DNA of 44,789 bases from Bartonella tribocorum (GTDB lineage: Bacteria > Pseudomonadota > Alphaproteobacteria > Rhizobiales > Rhizobiaceae), in contig NZ_NJGE01000017.1 of NCBI RefSeq assembly GCF_002777915.1, forward strand, positions 1 to 44,789. The letters run 5' to 3'. Numbering within the stretch: position 1 is the first letter of the stretch; every line of letters starts with the position of its first letter. Of this stretch, positions 19,551 through 29,102 are shown piece by piece. A program made the position numbers and the translations under genes. The notes under the pieces were generated by a model. It was given only the letters and a program-made list of their open reading frames with translations. It made no database searches and was not told where the DNA came from.

Positions 19551-21377
19551 TTATAATGCAACAACGCGATAAACAATCTTTGGAAAGCTACTGACCATCC
19601 GCATCATCCAATCCTGTTTATTAAGAACAGTATGACAAATATAATAGTCTGTTAGTTCTGCAAATTGCTCAAATCCATATTTAGGTTCGCTAGCCATCTC
19701 TAAAATGATAAAATCATACTCTTTTTTAAATTCTTGTAATATATGAGAAATATTATCTGAAAAATCTTGTGCAGAAACAGCGCTCGTTAACCCTTGAGGA
19801 AGAATATCAACCCCTGTATCATAATCACGGTAAATAACATCATGTAACTGAGCATTGCCGGTTAAAATATCACTCAGTCCCCGATGTGGACCAATAACTT
19901 TCTCTATTTGTTGGCCAGAGATATCGACCAACAAAATTGTTTTGTTCTCTTTTATAAGATGAAGTGAAAGCTTTGCCGCTGTCCGCGCTGCTTCTGGTCC
20001 AATGATTGAAATAACGCTCGAGGCACGCCATTTCAAAACATCAGATAATCCCTCTATCGTAATAAAAGCTTCAAGATTTTTCATTTCTTGAGAGACTAAA
20101 ATACTCTCATTTTTCTTGAAAACATTTTCTTTTGATCTCAAATCCTCTTCTGAGAGTTGATCTTTTTTGCTTTTAAAGCATGGATAAAATAACACTATTC
20201 CAAGCAAAAGAGTAAGGAAGCTTGCCAATGCACTCACAAGAATATTTTTTCCATAAAGAGCGATAAAAGAAATTGGCACTAACGTTGTTGGCACAACCAC
20301 GTGGATCTTTGTATTTTGCAAGAGAAGAGAATCATCATTCAATCCCCGATATGAACCAGTAATTTTTTCTCTCCCTCGAGCAAACTTACCCATCGCTTTA
20401 TTTTGTGCATCGATCTCTACCTTTATTTTATTTTCAAACTCGTTAAATATTTGATTTAAAGATTGGGATTGATCTTTTACAAAAAAGCTCACCCTTTTTT
20501 TGAGCTGCTTTTCCAACTCTGTTGCAATAATCTCATCAGAATGGACTTGATAAACGATCTGTAAAATTTTATTTTTTAATTGCTGAGAAACCGCCTCTAA
20601 TTCCGCAGTCATTGCCTTAATTTGAGGATGAGTCCACCCCAATTGTGCCGCCATATGTGCTCTTTGTGTTTCTAAGAGATCACGTTTAGATTCCAGAGCT
20701 ACAATGGCTGAATTGTCCGCAATAAACGATAAAGACAGCAAAGACTGCCCATTTTCACGCATCATATTAATCGTTGAATTCAAACTTGTTAAATGAATAC
20801 GCTTTAAAGTTGCTTGCGTTAATTGCATTGAAAGATCATGAAGCTCTGTTTGTTTTACACCATGCTGAATAAAAGAATCAACAGAGGCACGAAATCCCTG
20901 CATGATATTAACGATCGCAGTATTATCATATTGTTTATCTTCTAATTTCTCATTTAATAAAGACTGTTTCTGTTTTATGATTACTTGTGAAAATGCAGAA
21001 AACCAAGTTTCCACCCCCCGTTGAGCGGCTTCACCTGTCTCAGCTTCAAAAGTAAGATGGATAAGATCACCATGACGCGATAAACGAATATTTTCCTGTT
21101 TTTTTTTCTTATAAGAAGTATTTAAAGAAAAATTCGAATCATCTAAAAATACAGGCTGTGAAAACAAAAAGGCGATAATGTTGTCTTGTTTTTCAGACGG
21201 TAATGGCTTTCCTACAGAATCAGATAATGAAAATACTAAAGTTGCTTGGTAACCACGGGGCTGAATAAAATAATAAAACCAAATCAAAGAGATAGACAGC
21301 ATTTGTAACAGCAAAACAATTAAAATGTTTCGCCATACTGTACATATGAACAGTCTTTTATTACATTTAAGACTCAT
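19551..21377 (-). CDS. Wzc/ExoP-like chain-length protein with degenerate P-loop
   Basis: The 608 residues (ATG 21377; TTG 21395 is possible) have the layout of polysaccharide co-polymerases. There is a first membrane segment near residues 16-38, a long periplasmic coiled-coil region, a second membrane segment around 375-400, and a cytosolic MinD/BY-kinase-like domain. In that domain, IISI-type strand ISIIGPEAARTAAKL, near residue 459, stands where Walker A should be but has no GKT/GKS. ILLVDIS keeps the Walker A' Asp, while the Walker B strand reads FIILEMA. GLSDILTGNAQLHDVI and VDILPQGL match the ExoP/Wzc pattern. There is no C-terminal tyrosine cluster. It is therefore unlikely to be an active kinase. 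No glycosyltransferase or export genes lie nearby. The role is unknown. Confidence 0.75.
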   Translation of the reverse strand: MSLKCNKRLFICTVWRNILIVLLLQMLSISLIWFYYFIQPRGYQATLVFSLSDSVGKPLPSEKQDNIIAFLFSQPVFLDDSNFSLNTSYKKKKQENIRLSRHGDLIHLTFEAETGEAAQRGVETWFSAFSQVIIKQKQSLLNEKLEDKQYDNTAIVNIMQGFRASVDSFIQHGVKQTELHDLSMQLTQATLKRIHLTSLNSTINMMRENGQSLLSLSFIADNSAIVALESKRDLLETQRAHMAAQLGWTHPQIKAMTAELEAVSQQLKNKILQIVYQVHSDEIIATELEKQLKKRVSFFVKDQSQSLNQIFNEFENKIKVEIDAQNKAMGKFARGREKITGSYRGLNDDSLLLQNTKIHVVVPTTLVPISFIALYGKNILVSALASFLTLLLGIVLFYPCFKSKKDQLSEEDLRSKENVFKKNESILVSQEMKNLEAFITIEGLSDVLKWRASSVISIIGPEAARTAAKLSLHLIKENKTILLVDISGQQIEKVIGPHRGLSDILTGNAQLHDVIYRDYDTGVDILPQGLTSAVSAQDFSDNISHILQEFKKEYDFIILEMASEPKYGFEQFAELTDYYICHTVLNKQDWMMRMVSSFPKIVYRVVAL

Positions 21378-21521
21378 CTTTATTTTAACCAGCAAAATAC
21401 TTCTTCATATTGTTTTATTAAGAGAAAGTAGTAACTATCCTCTTAACTTGCTGTCATATTATTTTGAAATAACAAAAACATAAAATTTGAGCAAAAAAGT
21501 TCAACAATAGCTTTTAAAGAC

Positions 21522-22865
21522 TTAATGCATATTTTTTTTAATGTTCTCTAATTGTTTTTTTGCTTCAGAAGTAAGAACAGCTCTAATGGTAACAGAGCCA
21601 TCATCATGCCCCTCCTGCTTTATTTCCGCAGAGTTTTCATAAAACCAATCAATCAGTGACATTTCATGAGGTTTTAAAAGATATTCAATGCTTTGCACCT
21701 CTCCAAAAATGCGCTTTTCAATGGTTTTTAATAATTGATCGACTCCATCCCCATTAAGGGCTGATACTATGAGCGCAGGATTTAACCGTGACTTTGCGCT
21801 CGTTTGTAAAACATTCAATGCTTGCTCATCTAACATGTCAATCTTATTCCAAACTTCTATAATATGCTCTGTATCGTCAATATCGATATCAAGACTTGAA
21901 AGCACTTCTAAAACATCTTGGGCATGGGTTCGATGATCAAGATCTAACATATCTCTGACATGAAGAATAAGATCCGCTTCAACCACTTCTTCAAGAGTTG
22001 CTCTAAAAGCTGCAATCAAATTTGTTGGTAAATTAGAGATAAAACCTACAGTATCAGACAAAAGAATAGTTTTTCCATGGGGAAGAACAACTTTGCGCAA
22101 AGTCGGATCAAGCGTCGCAAATAACATATTCTTTGCTAAAACATTAGCACCACTTAAACGATTAAAAAGAGTTGATTTTCCTGTATTTGTATATCCTACC
22201 AGGGCAACAACAGGATAAGATGTTTTTTTTCTTTTCGCTCTATGAAGTGCACGTGTTTTAATAACTGTTTCTAATTCGCGGCGAATACGAATAATTTTCT
22301 CTTGCAAAAGACGCCTGTCTGCTTCAATTTGCGTTTCACCAGGTCCACCTAGGAAGCCTCGCCCACCCCGTTGCCTTTCCAAGTGCGTCCAACTCCGAAC
22401 AAGACGCCCTTTTTGATAGGATAAATGCGCTAATTCTACTTGCAAAACCCCTTCTTTTGTTCGTGCACGATCACCAAAAATTTCAAGAATCAAAGCCGTT
22501 CTATCGATAACTTTACAATTCCATAATTTTTCTAAATTACGCTGCTGTACTGGCGTTAAAAAGTGATCTATAATCGCAAGCTCAATAGAATATTCATCGA
22601 TATAATCGGTAAGCGCATCTACTTTACCTTTTCCAAAGAGAGTTGCAGGACGAGGTGTTAAAATGTTAATTGTTTCATAATTAACAACTTCTAGCCTTAT
22701 AGCACGTGCTAACCCCAATGCCTCTTGAACGCGGGAAGATATAGAGCACTCTCTTAGAGAGTTTTCATTTCTATTCTCTTGAAAGATCGGTATCAAAACA
22801 AGTGCGCGTACCTGTTTTATGTTTTGCGAAAACACCCCTTCTAATCTCTCATTTTCATTTATCAT
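21522..22865 (-). CDS. hflX: GTPase HflX
   Basis: HflX is a ribosome-associated GTPase linked to rescue of stalled ribosomes under stress. The 447 residues contain the N-terminal HflX domain with the RGGRGFLGGPGETQIE linker (around residues 163-178). The G domain follows: G1 GYTNTGKSTLFNRL, G3 DTVGFI, and G4 NKID in VWNKIDML. It reads from ATG 22865, 54 bp downstream of hfq, the classical pairing. Confidence 0.97.
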   Translation of the reverse strand: MINENERLEGVFSQNIKQVRALVLIPIFQENRNENSLRECSISSRVQEALGLARAIRLEVVNYETINILTPRPATLFGKGKVDALTDYIDEYSIELAIIDHFLTPVQQRNLEKLWNCKVIDRTALILEIFGDRARTKEGVLQVELAHLSYQKGRLVRSWTHLERQRGGRGFLGGPGETQIEADRRLLQEKIIRIRRELETVIKTRALHRAKRKKTSYPVVALVGYTNTGKSTLFNRLSGANVLAKNMLFATLDPTLRKVVLPHGKTILLSDTVGFISNLPTNLIAAFRATLEEVVEADLILHVRDMLDLDHRTHAQDVLEVLSSLDIDIDDTEHIIEVWNKIDMLDEQALNVLQTSAKSRLNPALIVSALNGDGVDQLLKTIEKRIFGEVQSIEYLLKPHEMSLIDWFYENSAEIKQEGHDDGSVTIRAVLTSEAKKQLENIKKNMH

Positions 22866-22919
22866 AGCAATCTAAGTACTTTTAAAATGGGATAAGAGGT
22901 TTATCTTAAAATGATGTGT

Positions 22920-23159
22920 TTACTCAGGACTTTCTCCTTCAAACATCTGTACAGGCTGTCCAGGCATAATCGTAGAAATAGCATGCTTATAAACCAATTG
23001 CGCGTGTCCATCTCGGCGCAAAAGGACACAAAAATTATCAAATGAAGTTACAATACCTGTCAGTTTAACGCCATTAACAAGAAAAATTGTAAGGGAAATT
23101 TTTTGCTTACGCACCGTATTTAAAAACACGTCTTGCAGGTGTTGTGATCGCTCTGCCAT
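22920..23159 (-). CDS. hfq: RNA chaperone Hfq
   Basis: Hfq is a hexameric Sm-like protein that pairs small RNAs with mRNAs. The 79 residues include Sm1 (around 9-40, with [12 protein letters not shown] and [12 protein letters not shown]) and Sm2 [10 protein letters not shown]. The C-terminal tail is short, as in other alphaproteobacteria. The ATG at 23159 has AAGGTG upstream. The gene is followed by hflX. Confidence 0.97.
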   Translation of the reverse strand: MAERSQHLQDVFLNTVRKQKISLTIFLVNGVKLTGIVTSFDNFCVLLRRDGHAQLVYKHAISTIMPGQPVQMFEGESPE

Positions 23160-23821
23160 TATTCTTACACCTTCATCTCGATTGCATAAAATATTCGTGC
23201 ATGCATATCGACTGAAAAATATTCAATTGTCAATGTAGAAGCTTCAAATTTTAGCAACAAACAACTGAAATTAGAGAAAAAACTGCTCTTTAAGACAAAA
23301 ATCAAAATGCAGCTTATAAAAATCTATCATTAAATTCAAAAATTTTCCATGTTTACTTTTTTATAAACTTACAGTTGCCAGATTTTTATACCTTCCAAAC
23401 CTATACAAGAGGTCGAAGTCCCTTCTTTTAGAATCAATAAAAGTAAACAGACCACAACATTTATGGTCGATATTCAAAAAATCATTCGCACCGCATTGTT
23501 TTTTTATATCAATATATAATCAATATATATAAGTGCCATTAAATTGTCCTTATCTCAAAGAAAAGAGGCCGATAAAGCTTTTTATAAGCACAAGTTGTGA
23601 ACAGTATTTTTGTTTTTAATTAAAACCAAATAATAATTTGTTTTTATTATATTTTATAACATTTTTAAACAGAGTGTAAGATACCGCGTTAACTTTATTT
23701 TGATAAGTTTTTAAAATTTTTTCCTCAGCATATTCCTTTCTAAATAATTAACAGCTAGTATGCGGAGATTATGTGGAAGAGGACGTATCCCTTTTTCGGT
23801 CTGTAAGAGTACGAGGCGAGT
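23160..23821. promoter_or_regulatory. Upstream region of hfq and of the giant coiled-coil gene
   Basis: About 660 bp without a convincing frame, very AT-rich. It contains an 11-bp tandem duplication, TCAATATATAA then TCAATATATAT (23510-23531). Promoters for hfq (leftward) and the coiled-coil gene (rightward) must lie here, but I could not assign them with confidence. I see nothing like a tRNA or a known RNA. Confidence 0.45.
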
Positions 23822-26800
23822 ATGGCACGCAGAACCAAATTGCAAACATTTGAAGTTGAAGTTGAAGAAGCCCTCACAAAAGCGATGAACTTTGATTTCG
23901 ATGACACAGCATTTGAGACAATAGAATCCAATAATTCTGAAAATATTGTTAATGTTGATGATTTGATTCAAAAAATTGCAATGGCTGAAGAAGAATTTTT
24001 TGCTGAAAATGGTTCTTCAACTTTTGTCTCTAATATTAATGATGACGCAGTCATTGACAAATCCGTTGTTGAACAGATTTTTGCTCCAAAACCTTCACCT
24101 GATGTTTCAGGGGGAACGGTTCACAATACATTGTTGTCGACAAAGCTTCTGCCTGCAAATGATGATATAACAACCCCTGTAAATTTTGGACTCTTTAAAC
24201 AGCGTTCTTCCTCTCGAATCTACTGGTATACAACAGCGCTTAGTGCTTTATGGGCAACAGGGGGAGCTTTTATTGCGCATAAACTCGCCCCTACCGGACT
24301 GGGCTCCTTATCCAATATCAGCACTTTTGTGACATCCCCGACAGGGCTCGTTGTAGCGGCCGGAACAGCAATTCCTATCCTTATATCTTGGGGTGTTGCT
24401 CAATTAACAAAACGTTCAAACGAACTACATAATATTGCCCTTCTTATGACAAATGCTGCTCAACGCCTTAGTGAACCACAACAATTATCTGAAAAACAAG
24501 CTATTGCTATAGGGCAAACCATTCGTGAAGAAGTAGCGGCAATGAACGAGGGTATTGAACGGACACTTGGACGTGCTGTTGAACTTGAAGCAATCATACA
24601 AGGTGAAGTTCACAACCTAGAACAAGCCTATGCTGAAAATGAATCACGTATTCATACACTCATCAAAGAATTGAGTAATGAACGCATAGCCATTTTGAAT
24701 CACGCCGATCGCGTACAATCAACGATTAAAGGAACCCAAGAACAACTGAGTGATGAATTTGGCTTGGTTACCTCTAAAATCGTAACCAATGTTGAAAAGC
24801 TTGCACAAACCCTTTCTCAAACTTTACAAAAGCAAGGTGAAGACCTTGTTGAAAAACTTTCCCATGCCGGTGATGGTGTAACAAATCAGCTTGTTTCAAA
24901 ATTTAATGAAACAACAACACAAATTCAGCAGAAAAACACAGAATTTTTCGATGAATTAGGAAAAAACTTTGATGGTTTTGCAAAACGATATGATCATAAT
25001 GAGAGACAAATAGAAAAAACTTTTAATGAAACAGCAGTAAAAGCAGAAGCGCATGCTGCTAAAATTGCAACACATATACAAACAGTAACAGATCAAACTT
25101 TGCACGCTGTCGATGAAAAGTTCAAAGCCTTAGATAAAGCTCTTATTGATCGCAATAAGCAATCTCTACAGAATTTTGATGAAAAGATCTTAAAGCTTGA
25201 CGACCAAGCCCATAAACTCTCTTCTAAATTTGATCATGTAACCTCGCAAGCAATTGGAGCCTTTGAACAACGTTTAGCAACTGTTGATCTTTCTCTTAAA
25301 GAACACAGTGACTCCATTATTGATTCCTTTATAGAACGCAGTCAAGCTTTAGAGAATAATGCTGAAAAACTTGGTAACTTCTTGGAAGCTCATGTCTTGA
25401 AAATAAATGAAGACCTTCAAGAAAAAACAGCAGACATTACTCATGCATTTACAAATGGACGTGAATCTATTCTTTCTGCAATTGATAAAAGCAAAGAAAA
25501 TCTGAGAGAAGAAATTCAACATGTCGACAATGCCATTATTGATATTATACAGGAACGTTCACAAGATTTTAAATTACAACTTTCTGATCAACGAGCTCTC
25601 ATGGCAGACATGCTCGATAACGAGAAGAATAAAATCGCTGATGCATTAAGAAATCAGATTGATGTCTTCACTCAAAATACTTCTCATATTGAAAAAGTTT
25701 TGACTGACAATGCTCAAGTCGTTGATAAACAAGCTGAAAATCATATTGCAAATATTATTCAATGCACTGATAAACTACAAGAAGTCATTGTACAAAGCTG
25801 CAATACAACACAAGATGCTTTAGAAGCACAAGCGAGAAATATTGATATCCGTGCCGATGCTCTGCGTGACTCTTTGGCAATTAATAGTTTTTCTCTTAAT
25901 GAAGTTCTTGCTGATCAAGCACGCACACTCGAGCAACGCATGGAGACAATCCATAATCTCATCGCAAAAAGTGATATACGTGTCGATGTTGCATTGAAAC
26001 AACAAATAGATTTAGTTGAGAATGCAATTATTGCCAATAATAAAAACATTACTGAAACAGTTCAAGATCATATAAAAAACCTTGAAAGCCATGCCGAAAT
26101 TCTAAAAAATACTCTCTCTCAATCGAGTGGTGTTTTCTTTGAAACCCTTGAAACGCGTATGGAATCATTCGATACAAATTTAGAAGATCGTGCACACAAA
26201 ATTTTTGAACGGACGACAACGCTAGAGGAAACATTATCTGAAAAATTTAGCCAAGTCTGTGAAGCCATCGATATGCAAACATCTGTTATTGAGGAACGTT
26301 CTGACACATTAAAAACGTCTCTCATGCTTAATAATGAGCAAAGTCAGATAATTCAACAAGCGCTGGAAAGCAGTGTTGACAATATGCGTGTTAGCTTAGA
26401 AGATTCTGTTAATACAGTTACAGATAATCTGCATAATAAGGTTATAAAAGCTTCTAATATTCTTTCTTCTACGGGTGAACAAATTCTCTCATCTGTTACG
26501 AATGTTACCGCACAAGCTGAAAATATTCTCGCAGAATCAGGCAACCGCATTGTATCAAACGTTAAGAAAACAGTTTACGATACCAGTGAAAAGGTTCTGT
26601 CCGTTCTATCTGAACAAACAGCGCATACTGTCGAAGCTTTCACAACAGCCAGTCATAACGCGCAAGCATTATTAAATGAAACAATTCACACATCAACAAC
26701 AGCAATAGAGCAAGTTCTTAATGAACGTTGTGATGTTCTTCATCACTCTATGCAAAATCTTAAAAACAATTTAGGATATCAGCTCTCTGATGTAACAAGC

Positions 26801-28381
26801 CGTCTGGAAAACGCAAAGAATCAGACAGCAACACAAATTTCAGAACATGTTGGAAAAATAACAGAGCTGACAAATCACTTAAATCAAGCAGCGCAAAGTA
26901 CAACAGAATCAATTGATTCTTTAACGCAGCATATTGGTGAACAACTCTGTCTCTCCACACAAGATGCTGAACAAAGAATTTACGCATATAATGAATCTTT
27001 AGTGAATAGCTTGAACAAAGCGAACTCTGAAACACTTCAAACAGTAACGGCTATGAAAGAAGAGCTTGTTAATAATGTCTCATCCATCTTGAAACAATTG
27101 AATCAATCAATTTACAACTTCCAGGAAAACAATAATGTTTTATTATCGGCTGTTCAAAATATTGACGGTCAACTTAATGAGACGACGAACAATTTTTTCC
27201 GCAACACGAACCAAGTCACAGAGTGTTTATCAGCCTCAAATCAAGCACTCAATAATAATGTTGAAATTCTGCAAGGGCTCTCAAAAAATACCTTTGAACA
27301 AATTAATCATATAACGAGTAGTTTTGGTGAACATGCAAAAATACTTTCCCAAACGATTCACGTTCTTGAACAGTCTGAAAATTCACTGAATGCAACACTT
27401 GAAGAGAAACATAATACGCTTTCTGTATTGAGCGATGCTCTTGTTTTAAAGTCTCATGAAATTAATGAAATGATTGAGCATTATGAAAAAATCTTTAACT
27501 TAGCCCTTGAACGCTCTGATAAGAATGCACGTAATGCCACAGATTCATTCCAACAATCGCTTAATAGGCTTATTAGTGAAGCCTCAACGCGTTTTTCAGG
27601 AGCAGCAGAAGATATACGTCGCTCCGCGGATGAAGTTCGTTTAGAGCTTTCAAAGATTAATAATGACATTCATGAAAATGCTAAAAAGCTTCCAGAAAAA
27701 ACAAAAGAAACAACGCAAACAATTCGTACGGCTTTGAATGAACAAATTACAGCATTAAAAGATCTCGTCAGTGTTATACAAAATGATCAAAAGGGGGCAA
27801 AAGAACACTTAATATCGGAATTTCCTACATCATCAATGCTTAATAAAAGAAGTGAGAATTCTTCTGAGTCCATTAAAAAGATCATCCCCCCTAAACCTGT
27901 TTTGCAACAAGATCAAAGCAAAAAAAGACCCAATAAATGGGTATCGAATCTCTTAGAAAGAGCCTCACGTGATGAAACATTTTATGATGAAACCCCAAAT
28001 AATGTTGTTTTAACACCTGTGCAAACCAAACCACGCTCTGCAAACAGTTCTCTTAACGCATTAGCATCGGGTATAGTGCAAGCTATTAATCACAATGCCA
28101 TTGTTGAGCTATGGGATCATTATCAACGTGGACAAAAAAACATTGTAACAGAACACCTTTATACCTTGAATGGAAAAACAATATTTGAAATGATTAAGAA
28201 AAAATACATGAGCGATTTTGAGTTTAAACGTTCAGTGAATCAATATGTTGCGGATTTCGAAAAGCTCTTACGTGATATATCGCGCAGCTCTAGTTCTTCC
28301 AACTCAGTTCGCAAATACCTGATATCAGATACAGGAAAAGTTTATACCATGCTTGCTCATGCAAGTGGACGAATCCAATAA
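23822..28381 (+). CDS. Giant membrane-anchored coiled-coil protein, GPR/RgsE-like
   Basis: The 1519-residue product has four visible parts. The N-terminus (about 1-125) is acidic and low in hydrophobics. Two membrane segments follow, about 132-153 (YWYTTALSALWATGGAFIA) and about 168-195 (GLVVAAGTAIPILISWGVA). Residues ~200-1340 are almost uninterrupted coiled coil rich in Gln, Glu, Asn, Ser and Thr, of the kind databases label apolipoprotein A1/A4/E-like. A compact C-terminal domain (about 1395-1519) contains HNAIVELWDHYQRGQK and VRKYLISDTGKVYTMLAHA. This layout resembles Growth Pole Ring protein (GPR) of Agrobacterium and RgsE of Sinorhizobium, needed for polar growth and rod shape; those are longer, from memory about 2100 residues in GPR. 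The ATG at 23822 has GAGG upstream. Identity is inferred from architecture and not from alignment. Confidence 0.7.
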   Translation: MARRTKLQTFEVEVEEALTKAMNFDFDDTAFETIESNNSENIVNVDDLIQKIAMAEEEFFAENGSSTFVSNINDDAVIDKSVVEQIFAPKPSPDVSGGTVHNTLLSTKLLPANDDITTPVNFGLFKQRSSSRIYWYTTALSALWATGGAFIAHKLAPTGLGSLSNISTFVTSPTGLVVAAGTAIPILISWGVAQLTKRSNELHNIALLMTNAAQRLSEPQQLSEKQAIAIGQTIREEVAAMNEGIERTLGRAVELEAIIQGEVHNLEQAYAENESRIHTLIKELSNERIAILNHADRVQSTIKGTQEQLSDEFGLVTSKIVTNVEKLAQTLSQTLQKQGEDLVEKLSHAGDGVTNQLVSKFNETTTQIQQKNTEFFDELGKNFDGFAKRYDHNERQIEKTFNETAVKAEAHAAKIATHIQTVTDQTLHAVDEKFKALDKALIDRNKQSLQNFDEKILKLDDQAHKLSSKFDHVTSQAIGAFEQRLATVDLSLKEHSDSIIDSFIERSQALENNAEKLGNFLEAHVLKINEDLQEKTADITHAFTNGRESILSAIDKSKENLREEIQHVDNAIIDIIQERSQDFKLQLSDQRALMADMLDNEKNKIADALRNQIDVFTQNTSHIEKVLTDNAQVVDKQAENHIANIIQCTDKLQEVIVQSCNTTQDALEAQARNIDIRADALRDSLAINSFSLNEVLADQARTLEQRMETIHNLIAKSDIRVDVALKQQIDLVENAIIANNKNITETVQDHIKNLESHAEILKNTLSQSSGVFFETLETRMESFDTNLEDRAHKIFERTTTLEETLSEKFSQVCEAIDMQTSVIEERSDTLKTSLMLNNEQSQIIQQALESSVDNMRVSLEDSVNTVTDNLHNKVIKASNILSSTGEQILSSVTNVTAQAENILAESGNRIVSNVKKTVYDTSEKVLSVLSEQTAHTVEAFTTASHNAQALLNETIHTSTTAIEQVLNERCDVLHHSMQNLKNNLGYQLSDVTSRLENAKNQTATQISEHVGKITELTNHLNQAAQSTTESIDSLTQHIGEQLCLSTQDAEQRIYAYNESLVNSLNKANSETLQTVTAMKEELVNNVSSILKQLNQSIYNFQENNNVLLSAVQNIDGQLNETTNNFFRNTNQVTECLSASNQALNNNVEILQGLSKNTFEQINHITSSFGEHAKILSQTIHVLEQSENSLNATLEEKHNTLSVLSDALVLKSHEINEMIEHYEKIFNLALERSDKNARNATDSFQQSLNRLISEASTRFSGAAEDIRRSADEVRLELSKINNDIHENAKKLPEKTKETTQTIRTALNEQITALKDLVSVIQNDQKGAKEHLISEFPTSSMLNKRSENSSESIKKIIPPKPVLQQDQSKKRPNKWVSNLLERASRDETFYDETPNNVVLTPVQTKPRSANSSLNALASGIVQAINHNAIVELWDHYQRGQKNIVTEHLYTLNGKTIFEMIKKKYMSDFEFKRSVNQYVADFEKLLRDISRSSSSSNSVRKYLISDTGKVYTMLAHASGRIQ

Positions 28382-28392
28382 GCAATAAGAGA

Positions 28393-28420
28393 AGTGGAGA
28401 AAACATTTTTCCACTTTTTC
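28393..28420 (+). terminator. Intrinsic terminator after the coiled-coil gene
   Basis: AGTGGAGAAAA pairs with TTTTTCCACT (one bulge), directly followed by a short T-tract. It lies 12 bp after the stop codon, so it probably ends the transcript of the giant coiled-coil gene. Confidence 0.75.
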
Positions 28421-29102
28421 TCCCTCCCGTTGTTTTAATTTCTTATCATAGAGTGCTTTGCAATAAACTTAAAGCTTTGTACTTTAAAGACTGATAATTG
28501 GCATACGTTTTTTTGATAGCCTAAGCGATAATCAAAAAAAGAATATTTTTTACTTCTTTTTATTCTTCATAGCTTTATAAAGGCACAAAATCGGTAATAT
28601 TACTTTTATTTGCTAACTTTCAAAGTTTTTCGTGCTTTTTGTTAAAACAGCTCATAAGAAATATCTCTATTCCTTTCTTAAAGTTTTTTTTATCCACATA
28701 TTACTCTTTCTTGCAATACGTAAATCATAAAGTAATGCGTTATACGGAATATATGAACTTCATATATCAATTGCACAATAAAAGCTCTTTTATTCTTTCC
28801 TTATTTTGTAAGCATTGCAAAAAGAATAATGGCTTGGTAATGTAATCATTATTAGATATTTTATTTGTTTGTAGATTAATCAATTTTTACGCGTTTTATT
28901 AAGGAAAGAAAAACAAGCGTGCTGTTATCAATAAAATTTATTCATGCGCACAAATGAAAAGAAACATCAAACTGGTTTTATAATCTAGAAGAATTTTCTC
29001 ATGCGTTTTGATATTCAGAGAAATGAGGATTTATTAGTGAACAAAACCTTATTGTAGATGGAACACTCAATATAAACACATACTAACTTGGATATCATAA
29101 AA
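28421..29102. other. Intergenic region ahead of the malic enzyme gene
   Basis: About 680 bp, AT-rich. A 68-codon frame at 28639-28845 encodes a hydrophobic and basic peptide without a ribosome-binding site or any family motif; I do not call it. No RNA gene is recognisable. Confidence 0.45.

Noticed and set aside
24400..27900. Repeated motifs in the giant coiled-coil gene, considered as tandem DNA repeats
   Set aside because: The resemblance is at the level of heptad-type amino acid pattern; I saw no exact DNA repeat units.
28639..28845. A 68-codon plus-strand frame before maeB
   Set aside because: No ribosome-binding site and a composition typical of AT-rich non-coding DNA.
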